Source: Halieaceae bacterium (lineage in GTDB: Bacteria; Pseudomonadota; Gammaproteobacteria; Pseudomonadales; Halieaceae). From it: DNA of 49,612 nucleotides. Below the pieces are notes generated by a model. The model made no database searches and was not told the DNA's origin. It was given only the letters and a program-made list of their open reading frames with translations. Below, one piece after another: positions 1-8,047 of the stretch; within the stretch, counting starts at the first letter, position 1; each line of letters starts with the position of its first letter. The DNA is taken from positions 1 through 49,612 of the forward strand of contig CACNSR010000017.1 in assembly GCA_902623175.1 (NCBI GenBank), read 5' to 3'. A program made the position numbers and the translations under genes.

Positions 1-1
1 C

Positions 2-172
2 TTTAATTTGCAGCTGACGGGACAGGCGGTGGACGCGGCCACCCCCGGGCAGGCACTCTGGTCGCTCATTGTGGCCAGCGCTGCCCAGCACTCGATGCAG
101 ACTGGGCGCGAAGTCGACGTCGGCGCGTTCTGTGATGCAAACGGCATCGGCGATTTTTACGAAGGACGTTAA
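2..172 (+). CDS. C-terminal end of a Gfo/Idh/MocA-family oxidoreductase (partial)
   Basis: The gene enters from the left edge; only the last 56 codons are present, ending at TAA 170-172. The tail reads ALWSLIVASAAQHSMQTGREVDV, matching the closing helix and strand of Gfo/Idh/MocA NAD(P)-dependent sugar or inositol dehydrogenases, where the pattern 'alr...a...S...gr.v.v' follows the alpha/beta substrate domain. The Rossmann domain and catalytic lysine are outside the window, so the substrate cannot be said. The next gene, an aldo/keto reductase, lies 120 bp downstream on the same strand and may belong to the same carbonyl/sugar-oxidoreductase group. The family call rests on a short tail only. 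Confidence 0.5.
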   Translation, partial: FNLQLTGQAVDAATPGQALWSLIVASAAQHSMQTGREVDVGAFCDANGIGDFYEGR

Positions 173-292
173 CGGCTTACTGCCAAACCAATGGGCGAAA
201 GCCATGGGGGAGGTGCGTGAGGAGCAGGTTGGCGGATCCTTATCCTGCGGTAATGATGTGATCCGATGCTGGGGTCCAAAGGAGATACGGTA

Positions 293-1270
293 GTGGGTGC
301 AACGATTTCCGTGGGTAGCGGCGAGATGCCTGCAATTGGGCTCGGTCTGTGGAAAATCGCCAGAGAGGGCACTGCGGAGATGGTCCGCTCGGCCATTGCC
401 GAGGGCTATCGTCATCTAGACAGTGCGGCTGACTATGGCAATGAAGCTGAGGTGGGCGAGGGGTTACAGGCGGTACTGTCTGAGGGACTCGTGAGCCGTG
501 ACGAGCTCTGGGTCACCTCAAAGCTCTGGAATACCTATCACCGGCCTGAGCATGTTCGGGCAGCCTGCGAGCGCACCCTGCAAGATCTCCAATTGAGAGA
601 GCTGGATCTGTATCTCATTCACTTCCCGATTGCGCTCCAGTACGTCGACTTTGACACCCGGTACCCCCCGGAGTGGATCGCCGACCCCGCTGCCGAGAAC
701 CCCGTGATGGTGCCCGACGCGGTGCCGCTCTCCGAGACCTGGGACGCGATGCAGGGGTTGGTCCGCGCGGGGCTGGTCAAGGAGATCGGGGTCTGTAACT
801 ACAACACCGGGCTGCTCCATGATCTGATGGCGTACTCGCAGATCAAGCCGGCCATGCTGCAGATTGAGTCGCACCCCTATCTGACCCAAGAGCGACTGCT
901 GCGCGCCGCGGCACAATACGATCTGGCGGTGACTGCGTTCTCGCCTTTAGGCGCGCTGTCCTATCTAGAGCTCGACATGGCCGACGCCGGGGAATCGGTG
1001 CTCGAGCAAGCGGTGGTGAAAGAGACTGCCGCGCGAGTAGATCGGACGCCCGCGCAGGTGGTTTTGCGTTGGGGCATTCAGCGGGGCACAGCGGTCATCC
1101 CGAAGACTAGCCGGGTGGATCGCCTCAGGGAGAACCAACAGCTGTTTGATTTTGAGTTGAATGAAGCGGAGATGACGGCGATCTCTGCCCTGAACCGCAA
1201 CCGGCGATTCAATGATCCGGGCCACTTCTGTGAGGAAGCCTTTGGTACCTTTTTCCCCATCTATGACTGA
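293..1270 (+). CDS. Aldo/keto reductase (aldose/xylose reductase type)
   Basis: This cytoplasmic NAD(P)H-dependent carbonyl reductase has a TIM-barrel fold and is predicted to be 325 residues. I chose the GTG at 293 because AAAGGAGA lies 7 bases upstream; an ATG at 266 lies before that Shine-Dalgarno sequence. With this start the catalytic tetrad falls at Asp43, Tyr48 (SAADYGNE), Lys77 (TSKLW) and His110 (YLIHFP), the same numbers as in human aldose reductase. The cofactor-binding end carries VIPKTSRVDRLREN near residue 270, the usual 2'-phosphate-contacting loop, which suggests NADPH. Family members reduce sugars, aldehydes and ketoacids; the physiological substrate cannot be read from the sequence. 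A TauD-type oxygenase follows 96 bp downstream. Confidence 0.88.
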   Translation: MGATISVGSGEMPAIGLGLWKIAREGTAEMVRSAIAEGYRHLDSAADYGNEAEVGEGLQAVLSEGLVSRDELWVTSKLWNTYHRPEHVRAACERTLQDLQLRELDLYLIHFPIALQYVDFDTRYPPEWIADPAAENPVMVPDAVPLSETWDAMQGLVRAGLVKEIGVCNYNTGLLHDLMAYSQIKPAMLQIESHPYLTQERLLRAAAQYDLAVTAFSPLGALSYLELDMADAGESVLEQAVVKETAARVDRTPAQVVLRWGIQRGTAVIPKTSRVDRLRENQQLFDFELNEAEMTAISALNRNRRFNDPGHFCEEAFGTFFPIYD

Positions 1271-1366
1271 GATGGCGACAGCGTTCGTGGGCACGGGCAT
1301 CGGCAAGAGTAGGGTGATGGCGATGAGCGCGGGTACACATCCTTCGGTGCCCGGAGAGAATTCTGC

Positions 1367-2341
1367 ATGATGAGATTTGAATCGCAGGCTGTTACCGCCC
1401 AGCACCACCACGGCGATTTGGCTTTTCCGCTGGTATTGGCAGCCGATGGGCCGATGTCGCAGCAGGACTTACGCGCCCAGTCTGCAGTGCTCATGGAGCA
1501 AGTGGCGACCCACGGCGCTATCCTCTTCCGCGGCGGCGGGGTGGCGGATGCGCAGGCCTTCGATGACTTCGTCGCCGGTTTTGGCCTCCCGAATTTTGCC
1601 TACGAAGAGTCGCTATCAAATGCTGTGCGGCACAACCGCACGCCGCGCGTCTTTACCGCTAACGAGGCGCCGCAGGATGTCGAGATTTTTCTGCATCATG
1701 AGATGGCGCAGACCCCGTACTTCCCGAGCCACTTGTTTTTCTACTGTGAGCAGGCTGCTGCGTCGGGTGGCGCTACGCCACTTTGCCGATCTGATGTGCT
1801 ACTCGAAAAATTGACACAGCAATTACCCGAGTTTGTGGCCCGCTGCAGAGCGCACGGCGCGCGCTACTCCCTCACCATGCCCGCCGACGCCGACGCTACC
1901 TCGGGACAGGGCAGAAGTTGGCGCCAGACGCTCAATGTCGACGCAAAAGAGGCGGCCGAGGCAAGGCTGACAGCGCTCGAGTATGGCTGGCAGTGGATGC
2001 CCGATGACGCGATCCGCACCACTACGCCGCCCCTGTCGCTCATCCGGCAAGCACCCTCAGGCAACGAGGTCTTCTTCAATCAGTTGATTGCCGCATTCTG
2101 TGGCTGGCAGGATCAGCGCAACGAGGGCACCCGCTCGGTCACCTACGGTGATGGCTCAGCCTTTGACGACGCGGATGTGCAGTCGGCGATCGAGATTGCC
2201 TACGACCTCGTCTTCGACCTCCCCTGGGAGTCAGGCGATGTGGCGCTGATCGATAACTATCAGGTCATGCACGGCCGGCGGTCTTTCTCGGGTCAGCGCA
2301 GTGTTCTCGCTTCCCTGTGCCTGGACTCAGCATCTGCTTGA
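1367..2341 (+). CDS. TauD/TfdA-family Fe(II)/2-oxoglutarate dioxygenase (SyrP-like)
   Basis: A 324-residue cytoplasmic non-heme iron oxygenase. The iron-binding facial triad is visible as His110-x-Glu112 (FLHHEMAQ; Glu in place of the commoner Asp) and a distal His302 in VMHGRRSFSGQR, whose downstream arginine would bind 2-oxoglutarate. The FRGGGV segment near residue 54 and the HHE...P..LFFYC region resemble the SyrP/clavaminate-synthase-like branch of TauD enzymes, which hydroxylate amino-acid-like or small-acid substrates. GGAGAG 8 bases upstream supports the ATG at 1367, though an adjacent ATG at 1370 is equally possible. It follows the aldo/keto reductase on the same strand. It is the first of four 2-oxoglutarate oxygenases in the window. 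The substrate is unknown. Confidence 0.82.
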   Translation: MMRFESQAVTAQHHHGDLAFPLVLAADGPMSQQDLRAQSAVLMEQVATHGAILFRGGGVADAQAFDDFVAGFGLPNFAYEESLSNAVRHNRTPRVFTANEAPQDVEIFLHHEMAQTPYFPSHLFFYCEQAAASGGATPLCRSDVLLEKLTQQLPEFVARCRAHGARYSLTMPADADATSGQGRSWRQTLNVDAKEAAEARLTALEYGWQWMPDDAIRTTTPPLSLIRQAPSGNEVFFNQLIAAFCGWQDQRNEGTRSVTYGDGSAFDDADVQSAIEIAYDLVFDLPWESGDVALIDNYQVMHGRRSFSGQRSVLASLCLDSASA

Positions 2342-2380
2342 CGCTTAGAAACAAATCGTGAGGGTGACGCGCACCTTAGG

Positions 2381-2407
2381 CGTTAAAAGCGTTAAAAGCG
2401 TTGAAAG
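2381..2407 (+). repeat. Three tandem 9-bp units
   Basis: CGTTAAAAG, CGTTAAAAG and CGTTGAAAG lie head to tail in the gap between the TauD-type oxygenase and the BCCT transporter. The third copy differs by one base. This could be slipped-strand microduplication or a small array of binding sites; nothing nearby decides. Confidence 0.75.
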
Positions 2408-2522
2408 TATCGGTTCTCGACGCCCTCTAGCGGCTCACCCTAAAGCCTTTAGGCAGAGGAGTACTCGATTCTGGTCATCGGAGTCGATCAAGCACCAACC
2501 GGCTTAAAAGAGCTGGTCTGTG

Positions 2523-2528
2523 TATACT
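2523..2528 (+). promoter_or_regulatory. Possible -10 element (TATACT) for the BCCT transporter
   Basis: TATACT matches the sigma-70 -10 consensus at five of six positions and lies 44 bases before the TTG start at 2573. I see no good -35 hexamer at 16-18 bp spacing; the nearest candidate, TTAAAA, is too close. It would need an activator or an extended -10 contact to work. This is a weak call. Confidence 0.3.
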
Positions 2529-2572
2529 CATCCGCTAGGGCAGTACGCCACAGAATAAAAAGCGCGGTACTT

Positions 2573-4072
2573 TTGGCTCAACAAATCGATAGGGTGAATT
2601 TCGGGCTCTCGGTCTCGGTACTACTGGGTCTGACGCTGCCGCTGTTAGTGTTTCCCAGTGAAACCGCCGCCGTCCTCGCGACTATCTATGCCTGGATTGC
2701 CGACACCTTCGGTTGGTTTTACATACTTACCGGCGCCGTTACGTTTGGTTTGGTGCTCTACATTGCCTTCGGTCCCTACGGCAAAATCCGGCTGGGGGAG
2801 GCCGAGCCTGAATTCCCGACCATCAGTTGGGTGGGTATGTTGTTTGGAGCGGGGATTGGCTCAGGCATGCTCTATTGGAGTGCGATCGAGTGGGCCTACT
2901 ATGTGCAGGCGCCGCCCTTTGGTGCCGAACCGTTCTCTGACAAAGCCTATGACTGGGCGGCTTCCTATGGGCTACACCACTGGGGTTTTGTCGCCTGGGC
3001 TTTTTACAGCCTGCCGACACTGGCTATCGCCTACCCGTTTTACGTGCGGAAAGTACCGCAACTGAAATACAGTAATTCCGCCCAGTACTGGCTAAAGGGC
3101 AGGGAGAGTTCCTGGCCAGCGCGGCTCATGGACAGCTTCTTTATGATGGCCCTCATTGGCGGTGCAGGGAGTTCTCTGGGGATCTCCACGCCGCTGATAT
3201 CAGCTTTTGTGTCAAGACTCACTGGTGTGCCCGACGGATTCGCCCTCGAGGTCGCAGTTGTTGTTGTTTGTGTCGCACTGTTCTCGTTCAGTGTTTGGCT
3301 GGGGCTGAGTCGCGGTATCCGCAGGCTAAGCGATGTGAATATCGCGCTGGCATTTCTTTTTCTGCTCTTCATTTTGTTCGCCGGCGATACGCTCTTCATT
3401 TTGCGCATGGCAGTGAACTCAATGGGACACCTGCTCCAGAACACCTTGGCGATGACCTTCTGGACAGACCCCATTGCCAATACCGGCTTTGTCGGTGACT
3501 GGACAGTTTTCTATTGGGCATGGTGGATTGCCTACGGTCCATTCGTCGGTATTTTTGTGGCCCGCATCTCGCGGGGGCGCACCCTGCGCGAGGTGGTGTT
3601 TGGCATGCTGTGCCTCGGTTCCCTGGGCGTGTGGCTGTTCTTTTTTGTGCTGGGCAACCACACCCTAGGGTTGCAGCTCAGTGGTGCAGTCGACGTGATC
3701 GGTGTGATGAACGCTGAGAATGGGAATGCAGCCATTGTGGCGGGACTCGATGTGCTGCCGCTGGCCGCCGCGGCAATCGGGCTGTTTTGTCTCGTGGCTG
3801 TGATTTTTGTGGCCACCACTTACGATAGTGCTTCCTACACGTTGGCTGCGACTGCCTCAACCGAAATGGGTCCATCTGAGGACCCGGCGCGCTGGCATCG
3901 CTTGTTCTGGGCGATTGCCATTGCAGCGCTGCCAATCGGATTGATGTACGCCGGCGGTGTGCGCGAAGCGCAAACGGCCACACTGGTGGTCTCGCTACCA
4001 CTGACTTTCACTTTCTGGCTGTCAGGCATTGCCCTCTTGAAATCGTTGCGCGCCGACCATCCTCCGCGATAA
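2573..4072 (+). CDS. BCCT-family transporter (betaine/carnitine/choline/DMSP type)
   Basis: An inner-membrane secondary transporter of 499 residues with about 12 membrane segments, the usual core length for the family without long tails. The glycine-rich substrate segment GAGIGSGMLYW (near residues 92-102) and the family signature WTVFYWAWWIAYGPFVG (near 310) are intact; the second contributes the tryptophan box that holds trimethylammonium or dimethylsulfonium groups. A methionine, rather than the second glycine run of Na+-driven BetP, sits in the GIGSGM motif; in CaiT the equivalent Met replaces a sodium site, so coupling may differ. The start is a TTG with no clear Shine-Dalgarno; I see no better in-frame start. 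Onium-compound catabolic genes lie 7-15 kb downstream, so glycine betaine, carnitine, choline or DMSP are the likely cargo. Confidence 0.9.
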   Translation: MAQQIDRVNFGLSVSVLLGLTLPLLVFPSETAAVLATIYAWIADTFGWFYILTGAVTFGLVLYIAFGPYGKIRLGEAEPEFPTISWVGMLFGAGIGSGMLYWSAIEWAYYVQAPPFGAEPFSDKAYDWAASYGLHHWGFVAWAFYSLPTLAIAYPFYVRKVPQLKYSNSAQYWLKGRESSWPARLMDSFFMMALIGGAGSSLGISTPLISAFVSRLTGVPDGFALEVAVVVVCVALFSFSVWLGLSRGIRRLSDVNIALAFLFLLFILFAGDTLFILRMAVNSMGHLLQNTLAMTFWTDPIANTGFVGDWTVFYWAWWIAYGPFVGIFVARISRGRTLREVVFGMLCLGSLGVWLFFFVLGNHTLGLQLSGAVDVIGVMNAENGNAAIVAGLDVLPLAAAAIGLFCLVAVIFVATTYDSASYTLAATASTEMGPSEDPARWHRLFWAIAIAALPIGLMYAGGVREAQTATLVVSLPLTFTFWLSGIALLKSLRADHPPR

Positions 4073-4142
4073 AACAGCGTCTCTCACAGGTTGTGTTTCG
4101 ACTTGGGCACCGGCGCGGCATAGCGTCGCTCTGAAACGGCCA

Positions 4143-4158
4143 CCGGGCGGCAGCCCGG
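4143..4158 (+). other. Short GC hairpin just before the SDR ribosome-binding site
   Basis: CCGGGC-GGCA-GCCCGG forms a perfect 6-bp stem with a four-base loop, four bases before the AAGGAG at 4163-4168. No T-tract follows, so it is not an intrinsic terminator. It could slow ribosome access or protect the 5' end of an SDR-operon transcript, or be chance in GC-rich DNA. Confidence 0.4.
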
Positions 4159-4180
4159 GATGAAGGAGTTACCTTTTCCC

Positions 4181-4963
4181 ATGACATACGAATCCGTTGT
4201 GCTGATATCGGCCGGTGCCTCTGGCATCGGGCTGGCCTGCGCGCGGGCGCTGGCCGAGTCGGGCCATCGGGTGCTGACCCTAGATATTGATGCCGAGGCC
4301 GTCGCGCGATTTCAGGATGAGTTCGGCAAGGGTAGTGCGGTGGTCTGCGATGTGGCGGATGCGGCTCAGGTCGAGGCGGCCTTTCATTCTCTGGTTGATC
4401 CTCACCAACGAGTTGATCTGTTATTCAACAACGCAGGGATTGCGGGCCCACAGCAGCCTGTGGAAGACATCGAGGTGGCGGCATGGCAGTCGACGATTGA
4501 TACCGACCTCAACAGCGTCTTCTATCTGACGCGCCTTGTGATCCCGCTGATGAAATCCCAGCGCAGCGGTCTCATTCTCAACATGTCCTCCAGTGCTGGG
4601 CGATACGGTTGTTCAATGCGCTCCCCCTACGTGGCAGCCAAATGGGCGGCGATTGGGCTCGCCCAAACCTGGGCGATGGAGTTGGGCCCCTGGAATATCA
4701 GGGTCAATGCGCTGTGCCCCGGCAGTGTCGGCGGTGAGCGCATCGATCGGGTGATTGATCGCGATGCCGCTGAGCGTGGCATGACGCCGGATGAGATCCG
4801 CAAGATATACCAACGACAAAGCTCGCTCAGAGACTTTGTTAGACCTGAGGACATCGCCGCGATGGTGTGTTTTCTTGCAGGGCCCGGCGGTAGGATGATT
4901 TCGGGCCAGACGCTTGGTATTGACGGTCATACCGAGAGTCTCGCTAACTGGCTGGACCCATAA
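4181..4963 (+). CDS. Short-chain dehydrogenase/reductase (classical SDR)
   Basis: A 260-residue cytoplasmic NAD(P)-dependent oxidoreductase. The cofactor loop is SAGASGIG near residues 10-17 (Ser in place of the usual Thr), followed by LDID, which points to NAD rather than NADP. NNAG, the catalytic serine in NMSSSAG, Tyr-x-x-x-Lys in SPYVAAKWA, and the closing motif SGQTLGIDGH are all present. AAGGAG at 4163-4168 sits inside an alternative reading from ATG 4160, so the ATG at 4181 is the likelier start. The zinc-free MDR reductase begins 10 bases after its stop, and the hydrolase fusion follows by overlap, so the three probably form one operon. The substrate is unknown; the family oxidises secondary alcohols or reduces ketones. 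Confidence 0.88.
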   Translation: MTYESVVLISAGASGIGLACARALAESGHRVLTLDIDAEAVARFQDEFGKGSAVVCDVADAAQVEAAFHSLVDPHQRVDLLFNNAGIAGPQQPVEDIEVAAWQSTIDTDLNSVFYLTRLVIPLMKSQRSGLILNMSSSAGRYGCSMRSPYVAAKWAAIGLAQTWAMELGPWNIRVNALCPGSVGGERIDRVIDRDAAERGMTPDEIRKIYQRQSSLRDFVRPEDIAAMVCFLAGPGGRMISGQTLGIDGHTESLANWLDP

Positions 4964-4973
4964 GGAGCGATCG

Positions 4974-5957
4974 ATGAAAGCGTGCTGGTTTAATGCATTC
5001 GGTTCAGCGCAGGACGTGCTAATGCAGGGTGACTGGCCCACGCCTGAACCCGGTCCGGGTCAGGTATTGGTGCAACTCCACACTACCGGGGTGAATCCTT
5101 CCGATGTGAAAAAACGCGCCGGGGCCTTTCCTGACTTATTAGAAGCTGGGCCAGTGATACCCCATAGCGATGGAGCGGGAGTGATTACAGCCGTGGGTGA
5201 GGGTGTGTCGCCTTCCCGCCTCGGTGAGCGGGTGTTTGTGTATCAGGCTCAATATGGCCGCCAGTTGGGTACTGCTGCGGAAACCGTAGCCCTCGACAGC
5301 GCGCGTGCGCCGGTGCTAACCGACAACGCCTCGTTTGAAGTGGGGGCCTGCATCGGCATTCCCGTCATGACTGCCCACCGTTGCGTATTCGCGGATGGCC
5401 CCGTCGCTGATCAGTTGATACTCATCACGGGTGGCGCAGGCCGGGTCGGCTACTACGCCGTCCAGTGGGCGCATCGCGCCGGCGCGCGCGTGATTGCGAC
5501 GGCGAGTAACGAACAAGACGCTTCAGTCTGCCGGGAGGCCGGCGCCGAGGCGATTGTCAATCACCGTGAACCCGAGTGGGGGCAGGCGGTGTTGGATTTG
5601 ACTGGTGGCCAACAGGTGGATCGGGTGATTGATGTGGAGTTCGGTGCCAACCTGCCCGAGCTGCTGAAGTGTGTGAGGATTGGCGCCACGATTGCGACGT
5701 ACTCCAGTACCGTGGTGGCCGAACCCGCGCTGCCCTTCAGGACCATGATGTTTATGGATCTCACGGTCCGAATGATCATTGTGTACGCGATGCCGGAAGA
5801 GGCCAAAGCGCAGGCGGTGGTGGATACGCAAACTGCCCTGACGGAGGGCGGCCTGCAGCACCGCGTTGCCGAGATACTGCCTTTCGATCAGATGGCCAGG
5901 GCTCACGAAATTATTGAAGAAGGGAGCGTGCGCGGATGCGTCGTCGTGACGATTTGA
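4974..5957 (+). CDS. Zinc-independent MDR oxidoreductase (quinone oxidoreductase-like)
   Basis: A 327-residue NADPH-dependent reductase of the quinone oxidoreductase/zeta-crystallin branch. The N-terminal GroES-like domain has VNPSDVKKR (the 'NP.D...R' signature) and lacks the zinc-binding cysteines. The Rossmann domain carries ITGGAGRVGYYAVQWA near residue 150. The start is set by AAGGAG at 4962-4967, just before ATG 4974, overlapping the stop of the SDR gene; an upstream ATG at 4914 lies inside the SDR. The last 22 bases overlap the next gene in another frame, so the hydrolase fusion is likely translationally coupled. A role in reducing a quinone or enone made by the neighbouring SDR is plausible but not shown. 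Confidence 0.87.
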   Translation: MKACWFNAFGSAQDVLMQGDWPTPEPGPGQVLVQLHTTGVNPSDVKKRAGAFPDLLEAGPVIPHSDGAGVITAVGEGVSPSRLGERVFVYQAQYGRQLGTAAETVALDSARAPVLTDNASFEVGACIGIPVMTAHRCVFADGPVADQLILITGGAGRVGYYAVQWAHRAGARVIATASNEQDASVCREAGAEAIVNHREPEWGQAVLDLTGGQQVDRVIDVEFGANLPELLKCVRIGATIATYSSTVVAEPALPFRTMMFMDLTVRMIIVYAMPEEAKAQAVVDTQTALTEGGLQHRVAEILPFDQMARAHEIIEEGSVRGCVVVTI

Positions 5958-8047
5958 TCGGCACCACACTGCATAGCGTGGTCGGTGCGCTATGTTTGAT
6001 CGCCAGTCCCGTAGCAAGCGCAGTGTCGATCGACGACTGGCTGTCAGAAACCCATGAAGGCAGCCTGTACAAAACACACATGGGAGAGTGTGTCCTCGAG
6101 AACGGACAGGTCATTGAGGCCTGTCGGCTGACCTTCCGCACCTACGGCCGGCTGGCGCCTGATCTCAGCAACATTGTGCTCATGCCTACTTGGCTCAACG
6201 GTAATGCCGAGGGGCTGGCCACGTACAATTATCTCGGCCCGGACGGCATTGTCGATACCGACGACTACTTCGTGATCGCCGTCAATGCGCTGGGCAATGG
6301 TAGCTCCTCGTCTCCCTCTAACAGCGCGCAAAGCCCCTTCCCGACGTTCACCATTCGGGATCAGGTTAGTTTGCAGCATCAGTTATTAACAGAGCATCTG
6401 GACATTGAACATCTTCACGCCGTGGTCGGCGCCTCGATGGGCGGTTATCAGACCTATGAGTGGCTCATGATGTATCCTGACTTCGTCACTCACTTTGTGC
6501 CCATTGAAGGCACACCCTGGTACACGTTTTACGACCGACTGAAGGGCCGCGCCTGGCAGGAAGTGCTGGCACTGCCCGAGGATTCGCCCGAGGCGATACA
6601 ACGCAAGGCTCATTTGTTGGCGTTGATCGACGGCATGGTGTTCTGGACACCTGAATACCTCAATCGCGAGCGGTCACTCGAGCAGTTTGACGAGTGGCTG
6701 GCGGGTATGGCGCGGTTTGATAACCCCTCTGCGATTGCTGATCGCACGAGCCAGAACGCGGCTAGCGCACAACACGACATCCGGCGGGGTCGTCCTGACT
6801 TTGAGGACCGGTTGAAGGCGATGGGCAGACCCAGTGTGCTGGCCGTGGTTTTTGAGCGAGATATGACCGTCAACCCGGAGCCCAATAAGGAGCTTGCCAA
6901 GCAGCTGGGTTTTGAAGTCGTCGAGATCCCGGGAGACTGTGGTCACTTTGGATCTAATCTCGAGTGTTACCAGCAGCAGGTGATCGAGCGCGTCTCGGCA
7001 TTTCTCCGGGGTCCTGATAAGGCACAGTTCCAACGACGCACGATGACAATCGGAGCAAAATCCCGGCAGTACTATGTGTATTTGCCCGAGACTTACGGCA
7101 GCCGGCCATTGCCAGTGGTGATGGCGCTTCATGGGTATGGAACCACCGCTACGGGTCTCGCTGCTGCCCATGAGATCAACCCCCACGCCAACGCCAATGA
7201 CTACATTGCGGTGTATCCCCAGGGTGCTGGGTTTTACTCAAAAGTCGCCTGGCAGAGTGGTGATGATCTGGTGAGCTCATGGAACGATCTGGCGAGCAAT
7301 GTACCTACCGAGGCCGGCCCCCACTGTTTGCCCGATCGCCTTCCTTACCCTTGCTATCCCGAGTGCGGTGACTGCAAAGCCTGCGACTGGACTTCTTGTG
7401 AGGATGATGTGGGATTTCTGCTGTCGATCACGCAATCGGTTAAAGAGAGTCTACTTGTCGACCCCAATCGTTTTTATCTGTTGGGTAACAGTAATGGCGG
7501 GAGCATGGTGCAGCGGCTGGGCTGTGATTATCCTGAGCACTTTGCTGCTGTGGGCATCATGATTTACCAGATGCCCCCGGGCCACGCCTGTGGGCCCAGG
7601 GAAACGTTGCCCATGCTTCATTACTTCGGCGAGCAGGACGATGGCGTCCCGCCTACTGGGCTGCCGTCACCCTATGGTTGGGTATACACGTCGGCTGCCG
7701 AAAATACCCGTGTCTGGGCTGAGACTATGGGGTGTAACGGCCCGGCTGTGCCTTGGCAGACCGTGCTGACGCAGGAACATGATCTTCAGTGCGAGGCTTA
7801 CACGGACTGCCAGAGTGGGGGAATCGCGGTGGTTAGCTGTGGAGACCCGACGGCGGATCATGAGTGGGCGGCTCAGCGCATTGAGGCCATCCCGGCGGAT
7901 TGTGTAGCTCCCGCCCAGCAACAAGATTTACCGAGGCAGCCGGTCTGCCCGCCGATCTCACCGGTCGAGGAGCTATGGGGAATGGAGCTGGTGTGGCAGT
8001 TTTTCAGTCAGCACTCACGTTCATCCTCGCTAGCCAGTATCCGCTAG
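5936..8047 (+). CDS. Exported double alpha/beta-hydrolase: MetX-like domain fused to PHB-depolymerase-like domain
   Basis: One 703-residue reading frame holds two hydrolase domains. A likely signal peptide (hydrophobic run at residues 14-30, cleavage near ASA) points to the periplasm or outside. Domain 1 (about 32-360) resembles homoserine O-acetyltransferase: Ser167 in GASMGG, Asp309, His337 in CGHF. Domain 2 (about 370-660) resembles PHB depolymerase/LpqC esterases: ALHGYGTT, Ser519 in GNSNGG, Asp568 or 569, His642 in ADHEW. Both triads look intact. Between them in domain 2, six cysteines (464, 473, 477, 480, 483, 488) cluster in 25 residues, which could be disulfides in an exported protein. 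GGGAG precedes the ATG, which overlaps the MDR gene by 22 bases. A real MetX in amino-acid synthesis would not be exported, so domain 1 is probably a secreted esterase or acyltransferase. Confidence 0.8.
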   Translation: MRRRDDLIGTTLHSVVGALCLIASPVASAVSIDDWLSETHEGSLYKTHMGECVLENGQVIEACRLTFRTYGRLAPDLSNIVLMPTWLNGNAEGLATYNYLGPDGIVDTDDYFVIAVNALGNGSSSSPSNSAQSPFPTFTIRDQVSLQHQLLTEHLDIEHLHAVVGASMGGYQTYEWLMMYPDFVTHFVPIEGTPWYTFYDRLKGRAWQEVLALPEDSPEAIQRKAHLLALIDGMVFWTPEYLNRERSLEQFDEWLAGMARFDNPSAIADRTSQNAASAQHDIRRGRPDFEDRLKAMGRPSVLAVVFERDMTVNPEPNKELAKQLGFEVVEIPGDCGHFGSNLECYQQQVIERVSAFLRGPDKAQFQRRTMTIGAKSRQYYVYLPETYGSRPLPVVMALHGYGTTATGLAAAHEINPHANANDYIAVYPQGAGFYSKVAWQSGDDLVSSWNDLASNVPTEAGPHCLPDRLPYPCYPECGDCKACDWTSCEDDVGFLLSITQSVKESLLVDPNRFYLLGNSNGGSMVQRLGCDYPEHFAAVGIMIYQMPPGHACGPRETLPMLHYFGEQDDGVPPTGLPSPYGWVYTSAAENTRVWAETMGCNGPAVPWQTVLTQEHDLQCEAYTDCQSGGIAVVSCGDPTADHEWAAQRIEAIPADCVAPAQQQDLPRQPVCPPISPVEELWGMELVWQFFSQHSRSSSLASIR

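Noticed and set aside
518-1411. Long minus-strand frames opposite the aldo/keto reductase
   Set aside because: They are antisense to a gene with a complete catalytic tetrad; long opposite-strand frames are expected at this GC content.
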